DNA from: Butyrivibrio sp.
GTDB taxonomy: Bacteria > Bacillota > Clostridia > Lachnospirales > Lachnospiraceae
Reading direction: 5' to 3'
Assembly (NCBI GenBank): GCA_015056625.1
Contig: SVFY01000005.1
Location: 62,001-126,000, forward strand
DNA length: 64,000 bases
Shown here in pieces: positions 8,601-18,151 of this stretch; the stretch's first letter is position 1, and each line of letters begins with the position of its first letter. The notes beneath the pieces are model-generated. The model ran no database searches, was not told the origin of the DNA, and saw only the letters and a list, made by a program, of their open reading frames with translations. The position numbers were made by a program, and so were the translations under genes.

Positions 8601-10661
8601 ATGATGGATCTTAAGAAGATAAGAGATCGCGTATATGACTATGGTCTGGCGCTTTATATTGTTGCTGCTATTGTTATGCTCATTATTCCTCTTCCTGACT
8701 GGATGCTGGATATTCTGCTGGCTTTTGATATGTCACTTTCCTTTGTGATCATGTTTACAGCTATGTTTGCTACTGAAGTTCTGCAGATGTCATTTTTCCC
8801 GACCATCCTGCTGTTTACAACAATATTCAGGATTGCCCTTAACGTTTCATCTACAAGGCTTATTCTTACCCAGGGCAGTGCTGGAGAGGTAATTGAAGTA
8901 TTCGGAACCTTCGTAGGTGGCGGAGACCTTATTGTAGGAGCTATTGTTTATGTCATCCTTATCATAGTGCAGCTCATGGTCATTAACAAAGGTTCTGAGC
9001 GTGTCGCTGAAGTATCAGCACGTTTCACCCTTGATGCTATGCCTGGTAAACAGATGGCTATTGACGCGGACCTAAATACCGGAGCTATCACAGATGCAGA
9101 GGCCAAGCAGCGAAGAGATAAGATCCAGGAAGAAGCAAGCTTCTTTGGAGCTATGGACGGTGCTACCAAGTACGTTAAGGGAGATTCAACAGCGGGTCTT
9201 ATTATCACTGCAGTTAACCTTATTGGCGGTATTGCTATGGGCGTACTTAGAATGGGCATGGATGTTAATACAGCTATTAACACCTATTCAATCCTTACCA
9301 TGGGTGATGGCCTTGTAAGTTCCATTCCTTCCCTTATGATCTCTATGTCAACAGGTATCCTTGTAACCAAGGGATCAAAAGAGGCAGACTTTGGTCATGT
9401 GCTTATTGGACAGCTCTTTGGAACAGCCAAGACACTTTATCTTGTTGGTGCTGTAGTTGCAGGTCTTGGTATTTTATCACCACTTCCTACAGTACTTTAT
9501 GTTACATTTGGCGCAGCGTTCATAATACTTGGACGTATTGCAAGCCAGACTATGGAAGAAGTTGCCACAGAAGGCGAGGTTGCATCTGAGGAAGAAGCTC
9601 AGGCAGAAGAGATCAGACAGCCTGAGAACGTCACAAGTCTTCTTCAGGTTGATCCTATAGAGCTTGAGTTTGGTTATGGTATCATCCCTCTTGCTGATGT
9701 CAATCAGGGCGGTGACCTTCTTGACCGTGTTGTAATGATACGTAGACAGGTTGCTCTTGAACTTGGTACCGTTGTGCCCATCATCAGACTTCGTGATAAC
9801 ATTCAGTTGAATCCCAATCAGTACATAATTAAAATTAAAGGTATACAGGTATCTGATGGCGAAATCCTGTTTGACCATTACATGGCAATGAATCCAGGTC
9901 ATGTTGAGGAGGAGATCACCGGTATTCCAACAACAGAGCCGTCCTTCCACCTGCCAGCTACCTGGATCACAGAAGGACAGAGAGAACGAGCAGAGAGCCT
10001 TGGCTATACTGTTGTAGATCCACCTTCGATCATTGCTACACACCTTACAGAGATCATAAGAGAGCATATTGCTGAACTTATGACAAGGCAGGATGTACAG
10101 AATCTTGTGGACAACCTTCGTGAGAACAACCCTGCACTTGTGGATGAGCTTGTTCCTAAGCTTATGAGTCTTGGTGAAATTGAAAAGGTACTTCAGAACC
10201 TTCTTAGTGAAGGTATTTCCATACGAGATCTGGTAACTATATTTGAAACTCTTGCAGATTTTGCTCCATCAACTCACGACCCTGATATTCTTACTGAGTA
10301 TGTAAGACAGAGCCTAAAGAGAGCAATCTCAAGCAAGTACTTTGTGCCTGGAGAAACCACCAGCGTACTTACCTTGGATCCTAAGATAGAGCAGGAGATC
10401 ATGAGCAGCGTCAAGCAGACAGAAACAGGCGCTTATCTTACCCTTGATCCTGCAAGGACCAAGTCGATCCTTACGGCTGTGGGAGAGAATATAAGACGCC
10501 TTGAGGATGCTGGTAAAATGGCCATTATCATGGCTTCTCCGATCGTCAGAATGTATTTTAAGAAGATGACCCAGGATTACTACAAGGATCTGATAGTCAT
10601 TTCTTATAATGAAGTAGAACCAACTATCGAATTACAATCAGTGGGGATGGTAACGGCATAG
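8601..10661 (+). CDS. flhA: Flagellar export gate protein FlhA
   Basis: FlhA forms the nonameric ring of the export apparatus and couples proton flow to export. The 686-residue protein has eight hydrophobic helices in the first half (to about 320). The FHIPEP family signature around RFTLDAMPGKQMAIDADLNTG lies in the loop after about residue 138. The C-terminal cytoplasmic domain (about 350-686) docks chaperone-substrate complexes. A strong GGAGG ribosome site precedes ATG at 8601, with a second ATG one codon later. It is separated from flhB by 38 bases and nearly touches flhF. Confidence 0.96.
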   Translation: MMDLKKIRDRVYDYGLALYIVAAIVMLIIPLPDWMLDILLAFDMSLSFVIMFTAMFATEVLQMSFFPTILLFTTIFRIALNVSSTRLILTQGSAGEVIEVFGTFVGGGDLIVGAIVYVILIIVQLMVINKGSERVAEVSARFTLDAMPGKQMAIDADLNTGAITDAEAKQRRDKIQEEASFFGAMDGATKYVKGDSTAGLIITAVNLIGGIAMGVLRMGMDVNTAINTYSILTMGDGLVSSIPSLMISMSTGILVTKGSKEADFGHVLIGQLFGTAKTLYLVGAVVAGLGILSPLPTVLYVTFGAAFIILGRIASQTMEEVATEGEVASEEEAQAEEIRQPENVTSLLQVDPIELEFGYGIIPLADVNQGGDLLDRVVMIRRQVALELGTVVPIIRLRDNIQLNPNQYIIKIKGIQVSDGEILFDHYMAMNPGHVEEEITGIPTTEPSFHLPATWITEGQRERAESLGYTVVDPPSIIATHLTEIIREHIAELMTRQDVQNLVDNLRENNPALVDELVPKLMSLGEIEKVLQNLLSEGISIRDLVTIFETLADFAPSTHDPDILTEYVRQSLKRAISSKYFVPGETTSVLTLDPKIEQEIMSSVKQTETGAYLTLDPARTKSILTAVGENIRRLEDAGKMAIIMASPIVRMYFKKMTQDYYKDLIVISYNEVEPTIELQSVGMVTA

Positions 10662-10662
10662 T

Positions 10663-11940
10663 ATGATTATCAAAAAGTATGTTGGAAGAACTGAAAGCGA
10701 GGCAACTGAAGAGGCAAGAAAAGAACTTGGGCCCAACATTGTTGTAATGACTGTAAGGCCTGCCAAGAAGACTGGTTTCTTTTCCATATTCCAGCCTCAG
10801 AAGATCGAGGTCACAGTTGGCCTTGAAGAGGAAACTGAAAGGGCGCCCAGATCTTTTTCTACTGAAAAAGAAAGAACTGTAACCCCCAAGATCTCTTCAG
10901 ATGATTACTCTCAGAAGGACACTATAATAGCGTCTGGAGGAAGGGTTACTCCCAAGGTTGCTCCTGTAGTCAGCGAAGTTAAGGATGACAACAGCGCTAT
11001 TGAGGAGAAGCTTGACAATTTAAGTAACCTCCTTGAAAAGAACTTCCTTAAGCCTGAAAAGAATGTGCAGGATGACAAGAATGATTTTGATGAACCTGTG
11101 GCACCTGCAAATAAGCCTTCAAAGAATAGCGAAGTATCTGAAGAAACAATGTCTTTTATCAAGCTTCTCTACAATACTCTTATTGAGAATGAAGTTGATG
11201 AGATATACGTCAATCAGCTAACAGATGAAGTTGAAAAGATTTCAAAGCCGGGGCTTCCTTTTGATTACGCCCTTGCAAACGTATATCAGAAGATGGTTTT
11301 AAAGTTTGGAAAGTCTGAGCCTATAGAGCCAGTCACAGATGGCCCAAGAGCTGAGATTTTTATTGGACCTACTGGCGTTGGAAAAACAACTACCATAGCA
11401 AAGCTTGCATCGGAGCTTTCTGTGACACAGAAAAAGAAGGTGGCTCTTCTTACGGTTGATACCTACAGGATCGCTGCAGCAGAACAGCTGCGTACCTATG
11501 CTTCGATCCTGGAAATCCCGTTCAGGGTTATTTACACTGTTGATGAAATGAAGCAGGCAGCTGAAGATTTCAAAGATTATGACTACATCATGGTAGATAC
11601 TGCAGGACATTCCCTGCACAACGAGGAGCTTAAACAGGGAGTTGAGAGCTTTATAAGAGTCCTTGAAGACATCATGGACTGCGAAAACTTCCTTGTTCTT
11701 TCTGCAACTACCAAGTATCGCGATCTTATCGAGATTGCAGATGCTTATTCAGAAATGGTGGCTTACAAGTTGATCTTTACCAAGATGGACGAAACAGGAG
11801 CCAAGGGCAATCTTTACAATATCAGGATCCACACCGGATCGCCGATTGCTTATATCACCAACGGACAGAACGTCCCTGATGACATAGCAGTTTTCGATGC
11901 ACAGAGGATCGTCAAGAATTTGTTGGGTGGAAAGAGTTAA
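10663..11940 (+). CDS. flhF: Flagellar placement GTPase FlhF (SRP family)
   Basis: FlhF is an SRP/FtsY-type GTPase that recruits the first flagellar parts to the right cell site. The N-terminal basic B domain (about 1-150) includes IIKKYVGRTESEATEEARKE, followed by a helical N domain (about 150-225) and the G domain. G-domain motifs are GPTGVGKTTTIAKLA (about 234-248), DTYRIAAAEQLRTY, DTAGHS and TKMDETGAKG. The length of 425 residues is typical. The start ATG is one base after the flhA stop; the FlhA end supplies GGGGATGG as ribosome site. flhG, whose product stimulates FlhF GTPase activity, follows after 15 bases. Confidence 0.95.
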   Translation: MIIKKYVGRTESEATEEARKELGPNIVVMTVRPAKKTGFFSIFQPQKIEVTVGLEEETERAPRSFSTEKERTVTPKISSDDYSQKDTIIASGGRVTPKVAPVVSEVKDDNSAIEEKLDNLSNLLEKNFLKPEKNVQDDKNDFDEPVAPANKPSKNSEVSEETMSFIKLLYNTLIENEVDEIYVNQLTDEVEKISKPGLPFDYALANVYQKMVLKFGKSEPIEPVTDGPRAEIFIGPTGVGKTTTIAKLASELSVTQKKKVALLTVDTYRIAAAEQLRTYASILEIPFRVIYTVDEMKQAAEDFKDYDYIMVDTAGHSLHNEELKQGVESFIRVLEDIMDCENFLVLSATTKYRDLIEIADAYSEMVAYKLIFTKMDETGAKGNLYNIRIHTGSPIAYITNGQNVPDDIAVFDAQRIVKNLLGGKS

Positions 11941-11955
11941 TTCCTGGGGGAATAA

Positions 11956-12870
11956 ATGGATCAGGCAACACAGCTTAGAAATATAATCAAGAATACAAAT
12001 ACGCCCCAGAGACCACTTGCAAGAATAATAACTGTTACAAGTGGAAAAGGTGGCGTAGGTAAGAGCAATGTGGCAATCAATCTTGCAGTGCAGTTTCGCA
12101 AGATGGGAAAAAGAGTAATTATCCTGGATGCCGACTTTGGACTTGCCAATATAGAGATAATGTTTGGAACTATCCCAAAACATAACTTAAGTGATCTTAT
12201 ATACCAGGGGAAGAATATAAAAGATATCATAACCTGGGGGCCTGAAGGCGTGGGATTTATCTCCGGCGGCTCAGGCATCTCTGGAATGTACAACTTAAGC
12301 AGAGACTATCTGGTCTATATAATTGTGAATCTTGCTCAGCTTGATGCCATAGCAGATATCATAATAATTGATACCGGAGCGGGAATATCAAGTGCAGTTA
12401 TGGAATTTCTTGTAGCCAGCGGAGAGATCATACTTGTTACAACTCCTGAGCCTACAAGCATAACTGATTCCTATTCTCTTTTAAAGGCGCTTAATCAGTC
12501 GCCCAGGTTTTCCAGGGAAAACACCAAGGTGAAAGTAGTCTCCAACAGGGTGTCATCTGATGAGGAAGGACAACAGCTCTTTAACAAGCTCAACGCAGTT
12601 GTTGCAAGATATCTTAAGCTTCCTCTTACATATATGGGAGCAATTCCTCAGGATCAGATGCTTGCAAGAAGTGTGATGCAGCAGTCGCCGGTATCGATTC
12701 AGTATCCTAACGCCAAATCTGTTAAGGCTTTTGAAACGATCGCAGGTCACCTTATGAATCCCGGAGAAACCATGGAAGTAAAACAAAGGGGCATGGCTGC
12801 TTTCTTTTCCCATATCATTACAGGCAGGAAACTGTCCAATGCTCAAGTAACAAATACAACACAAGTATGA
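11956..12870 (+). CDS. flhG: Flagellar number regulator FlhG (MinD/ParA-like ATPase)
   Basis: FlhG controls flagellar number and pattern by stimulating FlhF and by binding C-ring proteins. The N-terminus has the short activator-helix region with DQATQLRNIIKN, which in this family stimulates the FlhF GTPase. The deviant Walker A motif KGGVGKS spans 31-37, and the switch region shows VIILDADFGLANIEIMFG. The C-terminus should carry an amphipathic membrane-targeting helix; MAAFFSHIITGRK is a plausible candidate. At 304 residues the length fits. It is distinct from the true MinD encoded at 26630. Confidence 0.93.
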   Translation: MDQATQLRNIIKNTNTPQRPLARIITVTSGKGGVGKSNVAINLAVQFRKMGKRVIILDADFGLANIEIMFGTIPKHNLSDLIYQGKNIKDIITWGPEGVGFISGGSGISGMYNLSRDYLVYIIVNLAQLDAIADIIIIDTGAGISSAVMEFLVASGEIILVTTPEPTSITDSYSLLKALNQSPRFSRENTKVKVVSNRVSSDEEGQQLFNKLNAVVARYLKLPLTYMGAIPQDQMLARSVMQQSPVSIQYPNAKSVKAFETIAGHLMNPGETMEVKQRGMAAFFSHIITGRKLSNAQVTNTTQV

Positions 12871-12911
12871 TATACTGATAATATATTAATCTAGACGGAG
12901 AATCTTAAACT

Positions 12912-13634
12912 ATGCTCACTGACTATATTTCACCAGGAAACAGGGTGGAGCTAAAGGCCACAGGCAAGGTATGGATGGATGAAGATGTACGTACCAAGCA
13001 CATATATATGAGCAAAATAATGGATGTGACAAGCGATGACAGGATAGAGATCCTGATGCCTTTTGAGAGAGGCAAGATAGTTCTTTTACCTGTCGACGGA
13101 GAGTATAGCATGTGCTTTTACTCTACAAGAGGTCTATTTCAGTGTTTTGCCAAGATAGTGGACAGATACAGATCTGATAATATGTATATTCTTGTAATGG
13201 ACCTTACCAGTGAACTGAGTAAGCTTCAGCGAAGGGAATACTACAGATTCAGCTGTGCTCTTGAACTTAAATCAAGACTCTGTTCAAAGGAAGAGCTGGA
13301 AGCTTTCGAAAAAAACAGAAAGTACTTAGTCGATCCGGGAGATAACCTGCAAAGAAGTGTTGTTGTAGATATCAGCGGAGGGGGACTTCGGTTTGTAGCT
13401 AACTTCCAGTATGAAGAAGAAAGCACCATCTATTGTGCTTATCGTTTGCCTGGCAGTTTAAACGATAAAGAGTATGAAATGATCTGTAATGTGTTGAAAG
13501 TACAGGAGCTGGAAAGCAAACCCGGATTATTTGAACATAGGATCCAGTACTTGTACATTGATGAGAATTCCAGAGAAGATATCATTCATTTCATCTTCGA
13601 GGAAGAACGAAAAATCAGAAAGAAGCAGACTTAA
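12912..13634 (+). CDS. PilZ-domain c-di-GMP receptor, YcgR/YpfA-like
   Basis: This 240-residue protein has the two-part layout of flagellar-brake proteins. The N-terminal YcgR-N-like beta domain covers about 1-100 (SPGNRVELKATGKV). The C-terminal PilZ domain (about 105-235) has the c-di-GMP-binding RRxxxR pattern in RREYYRF and the (D/N)xSxxG pattern as DISGGGLRF. It should bind c-di-GMP and reduce motility, as YcgR does through the stator or switch. It is cytoplasmic, with no signal or membrane helix. It lies between flhG and cheB; cheB starts two bases after its stop, so it is co-expressed with the machine it would control. Confidence 0.9.
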   Translation: MLTDYISPGNRVELKATGKVWMDEDVRTKHIYMSKIMDVTSDDRIEILMPFERGKIVLLPVDGEYSMCFYSTRGLFQCFAKIVDRYRSDNMYILVMDLTSELSKLQRREYYRFSCALELKSRLCSKEELEAFEKNRKYLVDPGDNLQRSVVVDISGGGLRFVANFQYEEESTIYCAYRLPGSLNDKEYEMICNVLKVQELESKPGLFEHRIQYLYIDENSREDIIHFIFEEERKIRKKQT

Positions 13635-13636
13635 TT

Positions 13637-14707
13637 ATGAAAAAAATTATAATTATTGATGACTCTGCACTCATGAGAACTGTACTGAGTGATATTATTA
13701 ATTCAGATTCAAGATTCCAGGTGGTTGACAAGGCCAAGGACGGAGTTGAAGGATTTGAACTTCTGAAAAAGAGAACTTATGACGCTGTAGTTCTTGATAT
13801 CAACATGCCCCGTATGGACGGCATAACGTTACTTAAAGAACTGCATAAGGCTGGTATCAAGCAAAAGATCATGATGGCCAGCACAGATACTAAGGAAGGC
13901 GCAAAAGTTACTCTTGATGCTCTTGATCTGGGAGCACTGGATTTCGTACACAAGCCTGACAGGGCTTCTGAGTGTAGAGGAGAAGAGTTTACTAAACACT
14001 TCATCAATACACTTGCCGCTGTGGCTGAGTCGAAAGCTCCAGCACCGGTAAAATCCTTCTCCTTTGAAGAGGCCAAGGAATCCCGAAAGGTAATTCAGCT
14101 GGTTACCAAATCAGCCAGCAAGATCACCGGCAATAAGATAGTGGCAATCGCAAGTTCCACAGGAGGACCGAGGGCGCTTCAGTCAGTAATCCCCAAGCTT
14201 CCTAAGAATCTGAAAACACCGGTAGTTCTTGTGCAGCATATGCCTGAAGGCTTTACAGCATCTCTTGCAGAGAGACTTGATTCCCTCTCAGAGGTAAAAG
14301 TAAAGGAGGCTGCTGAAGGAGATGTACTTGAAGCAGGAACTGTCTATATCTCCAGGGGCGGCAAGCATATGCACATCATAAAAAGTGGCAGTAAGGAAAT
14401 TATCCATTATGTGGATGGTCCTACCAGAGAAGGTGTAAGGCCTTGTGCCAACTTTATGTATGAGTCGCTGATGGATTCAGACTACGATGAGATCTGCTGT
14501 GTTGTACTTACAGGTATGGGAGCAGATGGAACCGAGGGAATCAAGAATCTAAAGTCTAAAAAGAAAGTTCACGTGATCGGTCAGGAAGAAAGTACCTGCA
14601 CAGTTTACGGAATGCCCAAAGCAGTAGCAACGGCTGGACTTGTTGATCAGGTTGTAAAGCTTGATAACGTGGCCCAGGAAATCATAATGAGTGTCGGTGT
14701 GAATTGA
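13637..14707 (+). CDS. cheB: Chemotaxis protein-glutamate methylesterase/deamidase CheB
   Basis: CheB removes methyl groups from receptor glutamates and can deamidate receptor glutamines. The receiver domain (1-120) has DD at 8-9, the phosphorylated D54 in VLDINMPRMDG and the conserved Lys in HKPD. After a linker, the methylesterase domain (about 165-352) shows ASSTGGPRAL with the catalytic Ser, QHMPEGFTASLAERL with the catalytic His, and GADGTEG with the catalytic Asp. The length of 356 residues is normal. No cheR is present in the window, so the opposing methyltransferase is encoded elsewhere. Confidence 0.96.
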   Translation: MKKIIIIDDSALMRTVLSDIINSDSRFQVVDKAKDGVEGFELLKKRTYDAVVLDINMPRMDGITLLKELHKAGIKQKIMMASTDTKEGAKVTLDALDLGALDFVHKPDRASECRGEEFTKHFINTLAAVAESKAPAPVKSFSFEEAKESRKVIQLVTKSASKITGNKIVAIASSTGGPRALQSVIPKLPKNLKTPVVLVQHMPEGFTASLAERLDSLSEVKVKEAAEGDVLEAGTVYISRGGKHMHIIKSGSKEIIHYVDGPTREGVRPCANFMYESLMDSDYDEICCVVLTGMGADGTEGIKNLKSKKKVHVIGQEESTCTVYGMPKAVATAGLVDQVVKLDNVAQEIIMSVGVN

Positions 14708-14792
14708 GGGTTTCATTGTTTATTCTTTTTTAATCTTTAGCTTCTAAACTCCTCCATTCAAGAAACCGATATCATGTACAAGAGTATGCGTT

Positions 14793-14819
14793 TAAACGTT
14801 TACTTTTGACAATCAATCA
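14793..14819 (+). promoter_or_regulatory. Possible sigma-D-type promoter before cheA
   Basis: The 135-base gap between cheB and cheA is the largest break inside the che part of the operon. It contains TAAA at 14793-14796, a 15-base spacer and ATCAATCA at 14812-14819, matching 4 of 8 positions of the sigma-28 -10 consensus GCCGATAA. The match is weak. A TTGACA word at 14807-14812 has no good sigma-A -10 partner at 17 bases. An internal promoter for cheA onward is plausible but unproven. Confidence 0.3.
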
Positions 14820-14842
14820 TTTCTAATGGAGGTATATAGGTT

Positions 14843-16966
14843 ATGGATGTTTCCCAGTATCTAAGTGTCTTTCTCGATGAAGCAAAAGAGCACCTTCAGT
14901 CGCTCAACGACAACATCATGACTCTCGAGCAGGATCCTGAAAATGAAGATTGTATCAATGAGATCTTCAGATCAGCACATTCTATGAAGGGTATGGCTGG
15001 AACAATGGGCTATACCAGAATGCAGAATCTTACTCACGACATGGAGGATGTTTTCTCAGATGTTCGTGGCGGTAAGATCAAGATCAAATCTGCGGATATT
15101 GATGTATTATTGCAGTGCCTTGATGCTATTCAGGGATATGTTGACAATATCACTGAGAATCAGGACGAAGGTACTGATGAACACCAGAACATCATAAAGG
15201 CCCTGGCTGACATCAGAAATGGTGCAACTGGCGGAGATGGCGGCGATGCTGCAGCACCTGCAGCTGAGGCAGCTCCAGCAGCTGATGCATCTGCAGCAGC
15301 TTCTTCTGCTGATGGAGCTTCCGACTATAAGGCTATTAAGCTTGATCCTTCAGTTAAATCCACTTTGGAAGAAGCAGCTTCTCAGGGCAAAAAACTCTAC
15401 GGCGTTACAGTGCATATTCAGGAATCCTGTATCCTTAAGGCTGCAAGAGGCTTTCTTGTATTTAAAGGCCTTGAAGAAATTGGTGAGATAGCAGTTTCTG
15501 ATCCTTCAACTCAGGATATTGAAGATGAGAAATTTGACTATTCCTTCAGCCTTATTCTCATTACTGATGAGTCAAAAGAGAAGGTTGAGGAAATCGTAAA
15601 GTCAGTTTCTGAGGTTGAAGGCTGTGAATGCGGTGAATACGATCTGAATAGCGCCAAGACAACAGAAGATAAGGAAGAGGCACCAGCAGCACCTGCAGCT
15701 GAGGCTGCTCCAGCAGCACCTGCAACAGCAGCGCCTGCAGCAGCTAAAGCACCAGCAGCACCTGCACCAGCAGGCGGCGGAGCTGGAGGAAAGAAACCTG
15801 TTGGTAAGCCTGTTGTAAATAGAACTGTCCGTGTTGATATTGAAAAGCTGGATGTTCTTATGAACCTGGTAAGTGAGCTTATCATCGCTAAGAACTCATT
15901 GATATCAGCAGCTAACACATCCGGTGTCAGCAACGGAAATGTAAATGAGCAGATCGAGTACCTTGAGAGTGTAACTACAAACCTCCATGAATCAGTTATG
16001 AAGGTTCGAATGGTTCCTATCGAGAGCGTACTTCAGAAGTTCCCTCGTATGATCAGAGATCTTAATAAGACCCTTGGCAAGAAGATGGAACTTACAATGA
16101 CTGGTGAAGAGACAGAAATGGACCGTACCGTTGTTGATGAGATTGGTGATCCTTTGATGCACCTTATCAGAAACAGTGCGGATCACGGTATCGAGTCTGC
16201 AGAGATTCGTGCTCAGCGTGGCAAGCCAGAAGTTGGACAGATTTTCCTTCACGCATTCCAGGATGGCAACAGCGTTGTTATCGAGGTTGGCGATGATGGT
16301 AATGGTATTGATGCTGAAGCAGTTAAGAATAAAGCTATTGAAAAGGGCGTTGTAACTCCTGATCAGGCAGCTCTTCTTACTGAGAAGCAGTGTGTAGAGC
16401 TTTTGTTCCATCCTGGTTTCTCAACAGCTAAGCAGGTATCTGAGATTTCAGGTAGAGGAGTTGGACTTGACGTTGTTAAGTCTAAGGTTGAATCACTTTC
16501 TGGTGAAGTTACAGTCCGCACCAAGCTTGGTGAAGGATCAACCTGGGTTATCAGACTTCCTCTTACACTTGCTATCATCCAGGCTCTGATGGTAATAATT
16601 GGCGAAGAGAAATATGCTATTCCTCTTGATTCTATCCAGAGTATTGAGGATGTTTCTCCTGCAGATATTAAGTTTGTTGAAAATAAAGAAGTTATCAATT
16701 TGCGCGGAAGCGTACTTCCTCTTATAAGACTCAATGAAGTTCTTGATACAGAGTCCAAGAGAAATCCTGATGAGGATATGGTTGTTGTTATCGCAAGAAA
16801 GGGCGACCAGCAGGTAGGACTTGTTATTGATGAACTCATGGGTCAGCAGGAAATTGTTATTAAGCCACTTGGCAAATACACTAACAAGTGCAAGCTCATA
16901 AGCGGTGCAACCATTCTTGGTGATGGCGAGATAGCTCTTATCCTTGATACTAATTCAATTTTCTGA
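14843..16966 (+). CDS. cheA: Chemotaxis histidine kinase CheA
   Basis: CheA senses receptor state and phosphorylates CheY and CheB. Domains in order are: HPt P1 (1-105) with phospho-acceptor His46 in RSAHSMKGMAG; an Ala/Pro linker (about 130-158); a P2-like CheY/CheB-docking domain (about 160-270); a second Ala/Pro/Gly-rich linker (about 275-325); the P3 dimerisation helices (about 330-395); the P4 ATPase, with N box HLIRNSADHGIE and G boxes GDDGNGID and GRGVGLDVV; and the CheW-like P5 (about 575-705). The length of 707 residues is within range. The ribosome site is GGAGG, ten bases before ATG. Confidence 0.97.
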   Translation: MDVSQYLSVFLDEAKEHLQSLNDNIMTLEQDPENEDCINEIFRSAHSMKGMAGTMGYTRMQNLTHDMEDVFSDVRGGKIKIKSADIDVLLQCLDAIQGYVDNITENQDEGTDEHQNIIKALADIRNGATGGDGGDAAAPAAEAAPAADASAAASSADGASDYKAIKLDPSVKSTLEEAASQGKKLYGVTVHIQESCILKAARGFLVFKGLEEIGEIAVSDPSTQDIEDEKFDYSFSLILITDESKEKVEEIVKSVSEVEGCECGEYDLNSAKTTEDKEEAPAAPAAEAAPAAPATAAPAAAKAPAAPAPAGGGAGGKKPVGKPVVNRTVRVDIEKLDVLMNLVSELIIAKNSLISAANTSGVSNGNVNEQIEYLESVTTNLHESVMKVRMVPIESVLQKFPRMIRDLNKTLGKKMELTMTGEETEMDRTVVDEIGDPLMHLIRNSADHGIESAEIRAQRGKPEVGQIFLHAFQDGNSVVIEVGDDGNGIDAEAVKNKAIEKGVVTPDQAALLTEKQCVELLFHPGFSTAKQVSEISGRGVGLDVVKSKVESLSGEVTVRTKLGEGSTWVIRLPLTLAIIQALMVIIGEEKYAIPLDSIQSIEDVSPADIKFVENKEVINLRGSVLPLIRLNEVLDTESKRNPDEDMVVVIARKGDQQVGLVIDELMGQQEIVIKPLGKYTNKCKLISGATILGDGEIALILDTNSIF

Positions 16967-16995
16967 TGAGTATTTAAAAAGAAAGGAAGAATGTT

Positions 16996-17490
16996 ATGAA
17001 CGAACTTAGAGATAATAGTGATGTAGGAGAGCTTATTCAGTTTATCGTAATAAAGATAGATGATGAGCAGTATGGCATTAACATCAAATATATTGATAAT
17101 ATCGTTAGAATGCAGCAGATAACAAGAGTTCCTAAGGTTGATGATTACCTTAAAGGCGTTATCAACATCCGTGGTGAGATCGTTCCTGTAATGAGCGTAA
17201 GGATGAAGATGGGGCTTGCTGAGGATGAGATCACTGGAAAGTCCAGGATCATCATCTTAAAGACAGGTGAAGGCGATCTTGTTGGAATAATTGTTGACCA
17301 GGTTAACCAGGTTCTGACACTTGATACCAATAATATTGAGAAAGTCAGATATGATGACAAAAAGGGAAGTGGTCAGGCTAAATTCGTTGGCGGTGTAGGA
17401 CATTATGACGGCGGTCTTGTTTCAATTCTTGATCTCGACGCTGTTGTTTCCGAAAAGGAAGTAAAAGAAAAGACTTCTAATGCCAGCTGA
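16996..17490 (+). CDS. cheW: Chemotaxis coupling protein CheW
   Basis: CheW links chemoreceptors to CheA. The 164-residue protein is a single CheW domain, with IQFIVIKIDDEQYGINIKY near the start, VINIRGEIVPVMSVR in the middle and VDQVNQVLTLD later. A short basic/Ser C-terminal tail follows. An AAAGGAAG ribosome site precedes ATG. It sits between cheA and cheC in the usual order for Firmicutes. Confidence 0.96.
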   Translation: MNELRDNSDVGELIQFIVIKIDDEQYGINIKYIDNIVRMQQITRVPKVDDYLKGVINIRGEIVPVMSVRMKMGLAEDEITGKSRIIILKTGEGDLVGIIVDQVNQVLTLDTNNIEKVRYDDKKGSGQAKFVGGVGHYDGGLVSILDLDAVVSEKEVKEKTSNAS

Positions 17491-17504
17491 TTGGAGGATT
17501 AACT

Positions 17505-18137
17505 ATGGGTGAGATGAGTTTGGACAATATGTCCAACCAGTACTTTGATGTACTAAAAGAGCTGGGTAATATCGGTGCAGGTAATGCAACAACAGCTCTT
17601 GCACAGATGATAGGAACTAAGGTAGATATGGCTGTTCCTCAGGTAAGACTCCTCGACTTTAAGGATGTTGGTGATCTGATGGGCGGTGCAGAACAGATCA
17701 TGGCTGGTATCTATCTTGCAGTTGAAGGAGATATTGATGGAAGTATCATGTTCCTTCTCAACAAAGTAGCTGCAAGACATCTTGTAGACAAGCTTATGGG
17801 CACTGGCTCTAAGCCTGAAGACGAGGAATTTGATGAAGTTGAGATGTCAGCGCTCAAAGAAGTAGGTAATATCATCACTGGCTCATATCTTAATTCTTTG
17901 TCAATGATGACTAACCTGAAACTTGTTCCTTCAATTCCTTATGTTGCCATTGATATGGCTGCTGCGATTCTTAGTGTTCCAGCTATTCAGTTTGGAATGA
18001 TGGGAGATAAGATACTTCTTATCGAAACACAGTTCTTTGATGAGCTTAAGCTCAGCGGTTGGTTTATTTTGCTACCTGATGTGGATGGATACGCCAAAAT
18101 CCTTTCTTCACTTGGTATGGGTGATGTCCAGTTATAA
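17505..18137 (+). CDS. cheC: CheY-P phosphatase CheC
   Basis: CheC hydrolyses CheY-P and binds CheD, linking the switch signal to receptor adaptation. The 210-residue protein has both active half-sites of the family: KELGNIGAGNATTAL near residues 16-30 and KEVGNIITGSYLNSL near 118-132, each with the E-x2-N pair, suggesting two active centres. It lacks the FliN domain found in FliY. cheD, whose product is its partner, follows after 14 bases. Confidence 0.95.
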   Translation: MGEMSLDNMSNQYFDVLKELGNIGAGNATTALAQMIGTKVDMAVPQVRLLDFKDVGDLMGGAEQIMAGIYLAVEGDIDGSIMFLLNKVAARHLVDKLMGTGSKPEDEEFDEVEMSALKEVGNIITGSYLNSLSMMTNLKLVPSIPYVAIDMAAAILSVPAIQFGMMGDKILLIETQFFDELKLSGWFILLPDVDGYAKILSSLGMGDVQL

Positions 18138-18151
18138 TCGAAAGGGCGAAT

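Noticed and set aside
9477..10067. 196-codon open frame on the minus strand inside flhA
   Set aside because: It lies wholly within a clear flhA coding region, has no ribosome site or family motifs, and its sequence is typical of an antisense shadow.
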